From assembly GCA_039820405.1 (NCBI GenBank), contig JBCBQC010000039.1, positions 1 through 56,161 on the forward strand: 56,161 nt of DNA, read 5' to 3'. Below, one piece after another: positions 26,669 through 35,262 of this stretch. The notes under the pieces were generated by a model. It was not told where the DNA came from. It did not search any database and saw nothing but the letters and a program-made list of their open reading frames with translations. Origin of the DNA: CALLVY01 sp937899855 (GTDB lineage Bacteria > Bacteroidota > Bacteroidia > Chitinophagales > Saprospiraceae). Both the position numbers and the translations under genes were made by a program. Positions within the stretch are counted from its first letter, which is position 1; every line of letters begins with the position of its first letter.

Positions 26669-26676
26669 TAAATTTG
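26669..26676 (+). promoter_or_regulatory. -7 box upstream of odhB
   Basis: TAAATTTG is an exact TAnnTTTG match ending 40 bp before the odhB ATG. No clear -33 TTTG lies at the usual distance. Confidence 0.45.
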
Positions 26677-26716
26677 GAGCAGACAAAAACACGGCAAATC
26701 TTAAAAAACCAAACCA

Positions 26717-27988
26717 ATGAGTATCGTTGAAATGCGGGTGCCCACCATCGGGGAATCCATCACTGAAGTCACCCTGTCGCAATGGCTGAAAGCAGACGGA
26801 GATTACGTAGAATTGGACGAGCCCATCTGCGAATTTGAATCCGACAAGGCCACCCTAGAATTTCCCGCCGAAGCCGCTGGTAAAATCATCCACGTGGCCA
26901 AGGAAGACGACGATTTGGAAATCGGTGCGCTGGTGGCTAAGATCGATACGAGTGTAACGGCTGGTGCGGAAGCCAGTACCCCCACGGCTCCCGCCACCAC
27001 TGCAGAAAGCACTCCCCCCGCCACCGAGCCCGTAGCGGCCCAGGAGCCTGCCCCCGCCACCACCAGCTACGCCACGGGGCATCCCTCCCCCGCCGCCGGC
27101 AAAATCCTCCAGGAAAATGGCATTCGCCCCGAGGAGGTCCAAGGCAGCGGTCGGGACGGTCGAATCACCAAAGCCGATGCCCTCGAAGCAGCCGCCCGAC
27201 CCGCCGCCCCAACACCGGCGGCCCCCGCGCCACCCGCTCCCGAAGCACCGGCGCCCGTGGTCAGCAGCCCCAGTGCCCACTTTAGCCGCAACAGCGAACG
27301 CAAAAAGATGAGCCGGATGCGTCGGACCATCGCCCGACGCCTGGTATCGGCCAAAAACGGCACCGCCATGCTCACCACCTTCAACGAGGTGGACCTCAGT
27401 GCCATCATGGCCCTACGCAAAAAATACCAAGAACGCTTCGTAGAGAAGTATGGCATCAAGCTGGGCTTTATGTCCCTCTTCGCCAAGGCCTGCGCCAAAA
27501 TCCTCATGGAAATGCCGGAGGTCAACGCCCAACTCGAAGGGGAGGACTACCTCGTCTACCACGACTACGCCGACATTTCCATCGCCATCTCCACCCCCAA
27601 CGGACTGGTCGTCCCGCCCGTCCACAACGTCGAGTCCCTCGGATTCCACGAGATCGAATACAAAATCAAGGAATTGGCCGGTAAAGCCCGTAACGGTACC
27701 CTCAGCCTGGAGGAAATGAGCGGAGGAACCTTTACGATTACCAACGGGGGCGTCTTTGGCTCCATGATGAGTACCCCCATCCTCAACGAGCCCCAGTCGG
27801 CCATCCTGGGGATGCACACCATCCAACAACGACCCGTAGCCGTGGACGGTCAGGTCGAAATTCGCCCCATGATGTACCTCGCCCTCTCCTACGATCACCG
27901 CGTGATCGACGGCAGCAGCTCGGTAACGTTCTTGGTAAAGGTGAAAAAACTGTTGGAAGATCCGGTCAGCCTCTTGCTCGACCTCTAG
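26717..27988 (+). CDS. odhB: Dihydrolipoyllysine succinyltransferase, 2-oxoglutarate dehydrogenase E2
   Basis: 423 aa. The lipoyl domain (1-77) carries the lipoylation site Lys44 in FESDKATLEF. An Ala/Pro-rich linker follows. The peripheral-subunit-binding domain (about 118-155) reads PAAGKILQENGI, then GSGRDGRITKADAL. The catalytic 2-oxoacid acyltransferase domain ends with SYDHRVIDGSSSV, containing the HxxxDG motif, and includes ISTPNGLVVPPVHN. A single lipoyl domain, ESDKA and the length fit succinyltransferase rather than acetyltransferase. It is part of the TCA-cycle 2-oxoglutarate dehydrogenase complex. The E1 gene is not next to it here. It is convergent with the HD/Pycsar-TM gene. Confidence 0.93.
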   Translation: MSIVEMRVPTIGESITEVTLSQWLKADGDYVELDEPICEFESDKATLEFPAEAAGKIIHVAKEDDDLEIGALVAKIDTSVTAGAEASTPTAPATTAESTPPATEPVAAQEPAPATTSYATGHPSPAAGKILQENGIRPEEVQGSGRDGRITKADALEAAARPAAPTPAAPAPPAPEAPAPVVSSPSAHFSRNSERKKMSRMRRTIARRLVSAKNGTAMLTTFNEVDLSAIMALRKKYQERFVEKYGIKLGFMSLFAKACAKILMEMPEVNAQLEGEDYLVYHDYADISIAISTPNGLVVPPVHNVESLGFHEIEYKIKELAGKARNGTLSLEEMSGGTFTITNGGVFGSMMSTPILNEPQSAILGMHTIQQRPVAVDGQVEIRPMMYLALSYDHRVIDGSSSVTFLVKVKKLLEDPVSLLLDL

Positions 27989-28001
27989 GATCATTCGTGG
28001 A

Positions 28002-28030
28002 TTAGGGGGGGTGAACCGGATCCCTCCTAA
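28002..28030. terminator. Hairpin between convergent odhB and the HD/Pycsar-TM gene
   Basis: A 9-bp stem (TTAGGGGGG at 28002-28010 with CCCTCCTAA at 28022-28030, one G-U) lies 14 bp after the odhB stop and covers the stop codon of the opposing gene. There is no T-run on either side, so any terminator role is uncertain. Confidence 0.4.
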
Positions 28031-29199
28031 ACCCCGTTGAGCATTTTGATCAGGGCGAAGATCAGTACCGTACTGGTGATGCCCACCATAAAAATGGTGT
28101 AGCAGTTGCGCAGCAGCTTGTACTTGTTGCCCAGGGCCGCTCCGAGGAAGTACAAGTCGCGGATGGCGGAATCCTCCAGTACCTCTTCGTTATTGATGAC
28201 CTCCTTCATGCCCGTCGTGTATTCCTGAATATTCATGCGGTAAAAATTGCCGAAGAAAAACAGATTGCTCTTCCCCGACCGGATTTGCTCGGCGGAAGTC
28301 ACGCCTTTCATGCTGATGGGCCGGGTGGCCAGCGTGGCGAAAATCACCGAAACGACGCAGGTCAGCAGCAGGGTGGTCGCGGGAATCAGTAGGGTCATGT
28401 CCTGTTCGAGGTAGGTGGGCATTAGTGGAATGGTGATGGTAATGATGATCGCGTTGATGCTGAGCATGATGTTGGCCTTGTTGTCGGCCAGGTTGGTGAG
28501 GTCAATGTGATTGCGCGAGGCCGTCTTAAACATGACCTGAACGCTTTTGCTGTCCGCTAGGGGGATCAAGTCGCGATCCGGGGTCTTCTTCTTTTTATTT
28601 TTCTTGGTCTTCTTATCGGGCGATTTCATCCGGTCAAAATTAGCGCGTTTGCCCGGGCCAAACAAGTCGCGGGCTACCGAGGTGTGGTATTGGTGGTTTT
28701 TGAAAAAGCGGCGGTTGAGTTTGCGCCATTCTTCGGCGTCGTACACCTCCCCCCGGAAGTGTTCCCATTCGGCGCGGAGGAGGGCGAGCTTGTCCAGGTA
28801 TTGCTCACTCGCCAGGTTGCTGAGGTCGGCATCGCGGAGGATGGCTTCGAGGGGATTGCGGGGTTCGCAGTCGTAGCGGGTGGCGGCGATGGCAGCGGTG
28901 ATGCGTTGGCAGCGGGCTTCGGGGTAGCCCTGCTCGATCAGGAAGCGCTCGGCGATGCCTTGGCTGACGGCTTCGTGGCCGTCGTAGGCCTCGATGTAGC
29001 CCACGTCGTGGAAGAGGGCCGCCAGTTCGAGTACCTCCAAATCGGCCGCCGACAGCCCCACCCGGCGACCAATGGTCAGGGCTTGCTGACGCACCTCGTT
29101 GGTATGGATCCAGTTGTGGAAGTGATGGGCCGCCTGTAGTTCTCGCCCCAGCAATTCTTGCACAAAAGATTCACTGCGCTGAATGATCCCTTCGCTCAT
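28027..29199 (-). CDS. HD-domain phosphohydrolase fused to a Pycsar-type transmembrane effector domain
   Basis: 390 aa. Residues ~1-190 are an HD phosphohydrolase: HHFHNWIH (26-32) supplies early His residues, ALFHDVGY carries His64-Asp65, and RDADLSNL (about 141-148) gives the distal Asp. A very basic linker follows (MKSPDKKTKKNKKKKTPDRD, about 192-211). Residues ~220-390 match the Pycsar_TM/DUF5706 domain: ASRNHIDLTNLADNKANIML, two TM helices (about 250-270 and 273-293), RSGKSNLFFFGNFYRM and a last TM (about 365-387). In the Pycsar defence system the TM protein responds to a cyclic pyrimidine nucleotide made by PycC. Here the effector half is joined to an enzyme of the nucleotide-hydrolysing class and no PycC is adjacent. 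It is predicted an inner-membrane protein. The role is inferred, not shown. Confidence 0.85.
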   Translation of the reverse strand: MSEGIIQRSESFVQELLGRELQAAHHFHNWIHTNEVRQQALTIGRRVGLSAADLEVLELAALFHDVGYIEAYDGHEAVSQGIAERFLIEQGYPEARCQRITAAIAATRYDCEPRNPLEAILRDADLSNLASEQYLDKLALLRAEWEHFRGEVYDAEEWRKLNRRFFKNHQYHTSVARDLFGPGKRANFDRMKSPDKKTKKNKKKKTPDRDLIPLADSKSVQVMFKTASRNHIDLTNLADNKANIMLSINAIIITITIPLMPTYLEQDMTLLIPATTLLLTCVVSVIFATLATRPISMKGVTSAEQIRSGKSNLFFFGNFYRMNIQEYTTGMKEVINNEEVLEDSAIRDLYFLGAALGNKYKLLRNCYTIFMVGITSTVLIFALIKMLNGV

Positions 29200-29473
29200 A
29201 CGGTGAAAGTTAAGAAATACCTGAAATTATTTTTCTTCATTGGCGTCATTTTTGCTAAAATCATTATGTATAAATACCGAGCCACAAACCGCCTCGCTCG
29301 TGATCTTCCGAGTAATTTCCCCCCAATCACGATCCGCTCCGCCGCGATGGCCCTTGCTCCGTTCTAGGGCTACCGCCGCCAGCCGGGGCTGATCTCAAGC
29401 TTAGGGGGCCGTGGAGGAAGGCTCCGATGAGAGGGGTGGTACTGCTGGTAACAATCCAAATCGAAAACCGTTT

Positions 29474-31690
29474 TTGAAGATTCGATCCACAAGGCTGTTC
29501 AAAGGACTTTGTCTCTTGCTCCTCGGTCAATGCTCGCTTTACGCTCAGTACGGTCAGACGAGTATCCACTCGACTAGTGAGCACATCTTCATCGACGGGC
29601 ACATTCAGGAAGATGCCTGGCAGTCCGCCGAGCTGATCACCACCTTCCAACGGTATTTTCCTTCCAATTCCGGCCCGGCGACCTACCAAACCCAGGTCCG
29701 GCTCCTGTTCGACGATCGCTTCCTTTACATCGCCGCCGACTGTCAACTGCCCCACGGCGGCTCCTTTGTGGTACAGTCACTCAAACGAGATTTCGAATTT
29801 GGCGAAAACGATGCCTTCGATGTCTACCTCGATGCTTTTGGCGATGCCACCAGTGGCCTGGCCTTCGGGGTCAATCCCTACGGTGTCCAGCGCGATGGCA
29901 TCATCCCGGACGGCGGTGTCAAAGAAGTCGACCTGACCTGGGACAGTCGTTGGCACGCGGAAGTTTACCGCCGGATCGACGGTTGGTCGGTAGAGATGGC
30001 CATTCCCTTCAAATCCCTCCGCTTTAAGAAAAACCAACGCCGCTGGCGCGTCAACTTTGCCCGGCACGCCGTCGGCCCCAACGAGATATCTACCTGGGCC
30101 CCCATCGATCGGGGCAACACCCTCAGTACCCTCACCCTCATGGGCGAGCTGATCTGGGATCAAGCGCCGCCGCCCATCCAGCACAACATCGCCATCGTGC
30201 CCTACGCCGCGATGAAGGCCGAAAAAATCAGCCCCGAGGCCAGTACCCCCCCCCGTGCCTTCGCCGGCTTGGATGCCAAAATCGGCATCGGATCAGCCCT
30301 CCACCTCGACCTCACCGTCAACCCCGATTTCTCTCAGGTTGAGGTCGATCAGCAAGTCATTAATCTCAACCGCTTTGAGCTGTTCTTCCCCGAGCGGCGT
30401 TTGTTCTTTTTGGAAAATAGCGACCTGTTTAGCCACCTGGGCAATAGCCGAATCCGTCCCTTTTTCTCCCGTCGGATCGGCAGCCTCAACCAGCAGCCCG
30501 TTCCCATCCTCTTCGGAGGGCGACTGAGCGGTAAATTGGATAAAACCTGGAAAGTGGGCTTGATGAACGTCCAGACCCGCGAAGATGCGGTGGAGGAAAT
30601 GCGGGGGCAAAACTACTTGGTAGCCCTGATCCAGAAAAGCCTATTCTCGGGATCTAGCCTGACTGCCTTCGTGAGCAACCGCCAATTGGTACAGGATTTT
30701 GAGCTGGACCAGCAGGATTACACGCGGATCGGTGGGCTGGAGTTCGACTACCGTTCGGCCGACAGCAAGTTGACCGGAAAGGCTTTTGCCCACTGGAGCA
30801 GCAATCCCAATCCACAAGCCGGAGCACAACCCCTAGCCTGGAGCAGTAAGGTGCGCTACCGGACTAAGACCTTTAGCGCATTTGCGGGGATCGATGCGGT
30901 GGGAGAAGATTACCTCCCGGACATGGGCTTTGTCCCCCGGCTGTACCACAGCGACGAAGCCCGGGACACCAGCATCCGGGTAGCGTACCTCGAAACCCGC
31001 GTCCACGCTTATTACCGCTTTTTTCCCCGTAGGAGCACGACGGTCGACTTTTGGGGCAGCGAGGTCAAGTTGCAAGTGTATACCAATCCTCGATTTCGCT
31101 ACCAAGAACACAAAGTCCGCTGGGAATGGCATCTCCGCTGGCTCAACCAAGGCCAACTGAGCCTGGGCGTGATCGACTTTAGCCAGTTGCTGCTCTTTCC
31201 CTTCCAACTCGACGGCCTCAACAAGGCCTTTCCCCAAGCCACCTACCACAATCGCCGTCTCAAGGTGCGCTACGAATCGGGCAAGCGCAATGCCTTTTAC
31301 GGCAGCGCGGAGGCCAACTACGGCGGTACCTTTACCGGCCGCAAGTTGGAGCTCTCCGGGGCTCTAAACTACCGTCACTTCCAGTTTCTCGTACTGGGCA
31401 TCGACTACAATTATCAAAAACTCCACCGCTTTCCCAGCCCCTTCGGCAGTGCCGATTTTAGCTTGCTGGGGGCCAAGGTCGAATGGTCGCTCAACCGCAG
31501 CCTTTTCCTTACCGCTTTTCTACAGTACAATACCCAAAGGCAAAATTTCAACATCAATGGCCGGTTCAACTGGCGTTTCCATCCGCTCTCCGACCTGTTT
31601 ATCGTGTACACGAGCAATTACGCCACCACCGACTTTCGGCAGGACAATCGAGCCCTCGTTTTCAAGCTGAATTACTGGTTGAATCTGTAG
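29474..31690 (+). CDS. DUF5916 / CBM9-type outer-membrane protein, second paralogue
   Basis: 738 aa from a TTG at 29474. That start gives LKIRSTRLFKGLCLLLLG and a cleavage site near SLYAQ, a proper signal peptide. The alternative GTG at 29411 adds 21 hydrophilic residues (GSDERGGTAGNNPNRK) in front of it, which would be odd. The mature part has the CBM9-like domain (HIFIDGHIQEDAWQSAEL, then YIAADCQLPHGG) and the DUF5916 hallmark region (LDLTVNPDFSQVEVDQQVIN, then FFPERRLFFLENSDLF, then PFFSRRIG), followed by beta-barrel-like strands. The function is not known. Its 3' end overlaps the convergent lysozyme gene by 19 bp. Confidence 0.82.
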   Translation: MKIRSTRLFKGLCLLLLGQCSLYAQYGQTSIHSTSEHIFIDGHIQEDAWQSAELITTFQRYFPSNSGPATYQTQVRLLFDDRFLYIAADCQLPHGGSFVVQSLKRDFEFGENDAFDVYLDAFGDATSGLAFGVNPYGVQRDGIIPDGGVKEVDLTWDSRWHAEVYRRIDGWSVEMAIPFKSLRFKKNQRRWRVNFARHAVGPNEISTWAPIDRGNTLSTLTLMGELIWDQAPPPIQHNIAIVPYAAMKAEKISPEASTPPRAFAGLDAKIGIGSALHLDLTVNPDFSQVEVDQQVINLNRFELFFPERRLFFLENSDLFSHLGNSRIRPFFSRRIGSLNQQPVPILFGGRLSGKLDKTWKVGLMNVQTREDAVEEMRGQNYLVALIQKSLFSGSSLTAFVSNRQLVQDFELDQQDYTRIGGLEFDYRSADSKLTGKAFAHWSSNPNPQAGAQPLAWSSKVRYRTKTFSAFAGIDAVGEDYLPDMGFVPRLYHSDEARDTSIRVAYLETRVHAYYRFFPRRSTTVDFWGSEVKLQVYTNPRFRYQEHKVRWEWHLRWLNQGQLSLGVIDFSQLLLFPFQLDGLNKAFPQATYHNRRLKVRYESGKRNAFYGSAEANYGGTFTGRKLELSGALNYRHFQFLVLGIDYNYQKLHRFPSPFGSADFSLLGAKVEWSLNRSLFLTAFLQYNTQRQNFNINGRFNWRFHPLSDLFIVYTSNYATTDFRQDNRALVFKLNYWLNL

Positions 31691-32385
31691 GAGAGTAGCG
31701 TAGGTGGGTGGGGTCTCAAGCACAATTTTTCCAGGTCACTGCGACTGCCTCGAAAGACGTTGAAATCGACATCACCGTCGATCCCCTGGATCTGGCCACG
31801 GTTGCCATACTGCCAAAAAGCCCAGTTTTGGCCACGGGGCAAGTCGGGAACGCGGGAGCTGTAACGGGCGATCCAAACGGGGTGGTCGGGGAAGGCTTCG
31901 GCGAGGTAGCGGCGGTAGAAGTTGTAATTGGAATAAAGAATCGGCCGGATCTGATAATGCGCTTCGATGGCCGTCAGCCAGTAGCGCACCCCGGCCACGA
32001 TACTGGCGGCGCTGCGGCCACCGGTTACCTCCACGTCGAGTACCGGCGGCAGATCTCCGGCCTGGAGGTCTACCTGTTCGCAAAAATTTTGGACCTGCTT
32101 TTCGATGGAGAGAGAGGGATGAAAAAAGTGATAAGCCCCCCGTTTGATGCCTACTCGGGCAAGCTCCGCCCAATTGTGGCAATACAAGGAGTCGTGTAAA
32201 CTTTCCCCTTCGGAAGCTTTGACAAAGGCAAAATGGATATTCTGCTGGGCGATGCGGTCCCATTGGATCTGGGCCTGGTAGTGGGAGATGTCGATGCCGT
32301 GGATCTCGTATTCCGTCATCCTTTCGGTGGGCGGATGACAGCCGTAACAGCACAGTATCACGAGGAGGAGGATCGACAATCGCAT
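31672..32385 (-). CDS. GH25 lysozyme-like lipoprotein
   Basis: 237 aa from the ATG at 32385, which starts a lipoprotein leader (MRLSILLLVILCCYGC, Cys16). A 37-codon upstream extension exists but has no leader. The catalytic domain is glycoside hydrolase family 25 (1,4-beta-N-acetylmuramidase): GIDISHYQ (Asp32), FAFVKASEG (about 53-61), GAYHFFHP, VLDVEV (Asp117, Glu119) and WAFWQYGNRGQIQGIDGDVDFNVF at the end. It should cut peptidoglycan glycan strands from the periplasm or outer membrane. It is divergent from the aminotransferase over 101 bp. There is no phage context, so a housekeeping wall-turnover role is more likely than a phage endolysin. Confidence 0.9.
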   Translation of the reverse strand: MRLSILLLVILCCYGCHPPTERMTEYEIHGIDISHYQAQIQWDRIAQQNIHFAFVKASEGESLHDSLYCHNWAELARVGIKRGAYHFFHPSLSIEKQVQNFCEQVDLQAGDLPPVLDVEVTGGRSAASIVAGVRYWLTAIEAHYQIRPILYSNYNFYRRYLAEAFPDHPVWIARYSSRVPDLPRGQNWAFWQYGNRGQIQGIDGDVDFNVFRGSRSDLEKLCLRPHPPTLLSYRFNQ

Positions 32386-32458
32386 GGTTATGAGCGTTTT
32401 GCGCCCTAGGAAAACGATAAAAATGTCCAAAAGGATGTGCTGCCGGGGCAATAATGCG

Positions 32459-32466
32459 TATTTTTG
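32459..32466 (+). promoter_or_regulatory. -7 box before the aminotransferase gene
   Basis: TATTTTTG matches TAnnTTTG exactly, 21 bp before the chosen ATG (32487). This would leave a leader of only about 14 nt. No -33 TTTG is seen. Confidence 0.4.
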
Positions 32467-32486
32467 CCTGCAAATTTGCAAAAGTA

Positions 32487-33689
32487 ATGATGGCATCGCT
32501 GCGGCAATTATTCTTAAAACACCTCGCCCCCACCAGTGCCTTTCCGCTCCTCTTTGAGGTTCAGCGCGCCGAAGGGCTGTACCTCTACGACGATCAGGGG
32601 CGCGCCCACATCGACCTCATTGCGGGGATCGGCGTGAGTGCACTGGGGCACCGACACCCTCGCGTACTGGCCGCCATTCAGGACCAATGCGAGCGCTACC
32701 TCCATACCATGGTGTACGGCGAGTACGTCCTCGCCCCCCAGGTCGAACTGGCCCAACTCCTGGCTGAGCAACTGCCCGATCCACTGGACTCGGTCTACTT
32801 GGTCAATTCCGGGACCGAGGCCACCGAAGGCGCCATGAAGCTGGCCAAGCGCTACACCGGCCGGGCCGAGATCGTGGCCTGCTACAATGCCTATCACGGC
32901 AGTACCCAGGGCGCCCTCAGCCTGATGAACAGCGAGGTGTTTACCCAACCCTTTCGGCCCCTCCTCCCCGGTATTCGCCACATCGAATTCAACGACCCGG
33001 CCGATTTGAGTACCATCACCACCCAGACGGCGGCGGTGGTCGCCGAAACGGTACAGGCCGAATGGGGGGTCCGGCGGCCAGAAAACGGCTACCTCAAGGC
33101 CCTCCGACAGCGTTGCGACGAAACGGGAACCCTCCTCATTCTGGACGAAATTCAGGCGGGGATGGGACGTACGGGAAGTCTGTTTGCTTTTGAACAGTAC
33201 GGAATTGTACCGGATATTTTGCTGCTGGCCAAAGGCCTGGGCGGTGGTATGCCCATCGGGGCTTTTGTGGCGGCGCGGGAAGTGATGGCGGCCCTCTCCT
33301 TCGACCCCATTTTGGGACACATTACCACTTTTGGTGGCCATCCGGTATCGGCCGCGGCGGCCTTGGCGACGGTGCGCGAGTTGGTGGAAAGCGACTTGAT
33401 CCAACGAGTCGCCCAAAAGTCCGATCGCTTTGTGGAGCTGCTCCAGCACCCCAGCATTCGCCAGGTGCGGCGGGCGGGCTTACTGATGGCCGTCCAGTTG
33501 GATGATTTCGATCAGGTCCAGAAAGTCATCGCCCGGTGTATTGCCAAGGGGCTGATTACGGATTGGTTTTTATTCAACGATCGGAGCCTGCGGATTGCAC
33601 CGCCCCTGATCATCGAAGACGAGCAAATCCAAACGGCTTGCCAAATCATCCTGGAGGCCCTGGACGAAGTGGCGCGGGAAGCCGCCTGA
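32487..33689 (+). CDS. Class III (acetylornithine-type) PLP aminotransferase
   Basis: 400 aa from the ATG at 32487 (MMASLRQLFLKHLAPTSAFP); an upstream ATG at 32454 would overlap the -7 box. Motifs of the ArgD/GabT/LysJ family are present: VNSGTEATEGAMKLAKRYTG (107-126), ACYNAYHGST, ILDEIQAGMGRTG (218-230) and the PLP lysine K249 in LLLAKGLGGGMPIG. It transfers an amino group from an omega- or alpha-amino acid to a 2-oxo acid. No arginine or lysine biosynthesis gene is next to it, so the substrate (acetylornithine, 4-aminobutyrate, other) is not assigned. It ends 7 bp before the rpoN stop, tail to tail. Confidence 0.9.
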   Translation: MMASLRQLFLKHLAPTSAFPLLFEVQRAEGLYLYDDQGRAHIDLIAGIGVSALGHRHPRVLAAIQDQCERYLHTMVYGEYVLAPQVELAQLLAEQLPDPLDSVYLVNSGTEATEGAMKLAKRYTGRAEIVACYNAYHGSTQGALSLMNSEVFTQPFRPLLPGIRHIEFNDPADLSTITTQTAAVVAETVQAEWGVRRPENGYLKALRQRCDETGTLLILDEIQAGMGRTGSLFAFEQYGIVPDILLLAKGLGGGMPIGAFVAAREVMAALSFDPILGHITTFGGHPVSAAAALATVRELVESDLIQRVAQKSDRFVELLQHPSIRQVRRAGLLMAVQLDDFDQVQKVIARCIAKGLITDWFLFNDRSLRIAPPLIIEDEQIQTACQIILEALDEVAREAA

Positions 33690-33696
33690 GGTCCAC

Positions 33697-35262
33697 TTAG
33701 AGTTCCTTGCGGAGGCGGGCCACCGGAATATTGAGCTGTTCCCGGTATTTAGCGACCGTCCGACGCGCAATCTCGTAGCCGCGCTCGCGAAGAATGTTTT
33801 TCAATTTCTCATCGGAATAAGGCTTCTTCTTGTGCTCGTCGCTGATGATGTCGGTCAAAATCTTTTTGACTTCCAGGGTCGATACTTCTTCTCCCGAAGA
33901 GGTCTGAAGCGACTCGGAGAAGAAATCCTTTAGACGCTTGGTCCCGAATTCGGTCTGGACAAACTTGCTGTTGGCCACCCGCGACACGGTAGAGATATCG
34001 AGTCCGGTAATGTCGGCGATGTCCTTGAGAATCATCGGCCGGAGGGTTTTCTGGTCGCCGGTACGGAAGTAGTCGTACTGATACTGCATGATCGAATACA
34101 TGGTCTTGTACATCGTCTGCTGGCGTTGGCGGATGGCATCGATAAACCACTTGGCCGAATCGATCTTCTGCTTGATGAAGAGGACCGCTTCTTTCTCCTG
34201 GCGGTCGGCCCTTTTGTTCTTTTTGTTGACCTTGTAGGTTTTGAGCATGTCCTTGTAGTGCTCGTTGATTCGCAGGTCGGGCGCATTGCGCGAATTGAGG
34301 CTGAGTTCGAGTTCGCCATCGCGATTGACGATGGTAAAGTCCGGGACGATGTAGTGCATGTTCCGGTTGCCACTGCCTTTGTAGCCGCTGGCGGGTTTGG
34401 GATTGAGTTTGAGGACTTCTTCGATGGCCTCCTTGAGGCTAAGCTCGTTGATGCCGAGGTGGCGTTGGAGCTTTTGGTAGTGTTTTTTGGAAAACTCGTT
34501 AAAATATTCATCGATGATCCGCAGGGCCAGTTCGATGTGGTGCAACTCCTCGTCGCTCATTTCGGAATCCTCGGTATCCAGCTTGTGGCGCAGTTGGAGG
34601 GCCAGGCATTCTTGCAGGTCACGGGCACCGATGCCGGGGGGATCGAATTTCTGTATTTTGGAAAGCAAGAAGTAGATTTCCGTCTCGGAGGAAACGATAT
34701 TCTGGGAAAACATCAGGTCGTCGATGATGGCAACGGGATCGCGCCGGAGATAACCATCATCGTCGATGCTGCCGATGATTTGGGAAGCAATTTTGATCTC
34801 CCGCTCGTCCTTTAGATCGACCATGCCCAGTTGGGTTTCCAAATATTCGTGGAAGGTATCCTCCACGGCAATGGGAATGGACTTGTCTTCTTCGTCGCTG
34901 GAAAAATTTTCGGTTTTCAACTTATAGGTCGACGGATCATCTTCGATGTACTCCGTCAGATAGTCGTCCAGCTCGAATTCTTCGTCGCGGGGGGGCTCTT
35001 CTTCGGGTTCGGCAAATTTCGCTTCCTCCGTATCCGAATTCTCGGCTGATTCCGAGTTGGCCTCCTTGTCATCGGTCTCGCTCTCACCGGCTTCGGCAAA
35101 CTCATCGGCCTCTTCTCCCTCTTCCAAGGCGGGGTTAGCTTCCAGCTCCTCTTTGATGCGTTGTTCCAGGGTCGCCGTCGGAATCTGCAACAGTTTCATC
35201 AACTGAATCTGCTGAGGGGAGAGCTTCTGGAGCAACTTTTGGCTTAAATTCTGCTTCAACAT
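33697..35262 (-). CDS. rpoN: RNA polymerase sigma-54 factor
   Basis: 521 aa. Region I (1-50) has the glutamine/leucine-rich activator-interacting part (LSPQQIQLMKLLQIPTATLEQRI). Region II (about 50-125) is strongly acidic (EEGEEADEFAEAGESETDD). The core-binding domain follows (FDPPGIGARDLQECLALQLRH). The DNA-binding part has a helix-turn-helix (DIADITGLDISTVSRVANSK) and ends with the RpoN box ARRTVAKYRE (near 500), which reads the -24 element. It directs core polymerase to -24/-12 promoters that need AAA+ activators. No such activator is in this window. It is divergent from aminopeptidase P over about 500 bp. Confidence 0.97.
   Translation of the reverse strand: MLKQNLSQKLLQKLSPQQIQLMKLLQIPTATLEQRIKEELEANPALEEGEEADEFAEAGESETDDKEANSESAENSDTEEAKFAEPEEEPPRDEEFELDDYLTEYIEDDPSTYKLKTENFSSDEEDKSIPIAVEDTFHEYLETQLGMVDLKDEREIKIASQIIGSIDDDGYLRRDPVAIIDDLMFSQNIVSSETEIYFLLSKIQKFDPPGIGARDLQECLALQLRHKLDTEDSEMSDEELHHIELALRIIDEYFNEFSKKHYQKLQRHLGINELSLKEAIEEVLKLNPKPASGYKGSGNRNMHYIVPDFTIVNRDGELELSLNSRNAPDLRINEHYKDMLKTYKVNKKNKRADRQEKEAVLFIKQKIDSAKWFIDAIRQRQQTMYKTMYSIMQYQYDYFRTGDQKTLRPMILKDIADITGLDISTVSRVANSKFVQTEFGTKRLKDFFSESLQTSSGEEVSTLEVKKILTDIISDEHKKKPYSDEKLKNILRERGYEIARRTVAKYREQLNIPVARLRKEL

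Noticed and set aside
28027..29199. Complete Pycsar defence operon
   Set aside because: No PycC-type single-domain cyclase is adjacent; the nearest class III cyclase is the large sAC-like protein on the other strand.
31672..32385. GH25 lysozyme as a sign of prophage
   Set aside because: Lipoprotein leader and ordinary neighbours; no phage structural, integrase or holin gene in the window.
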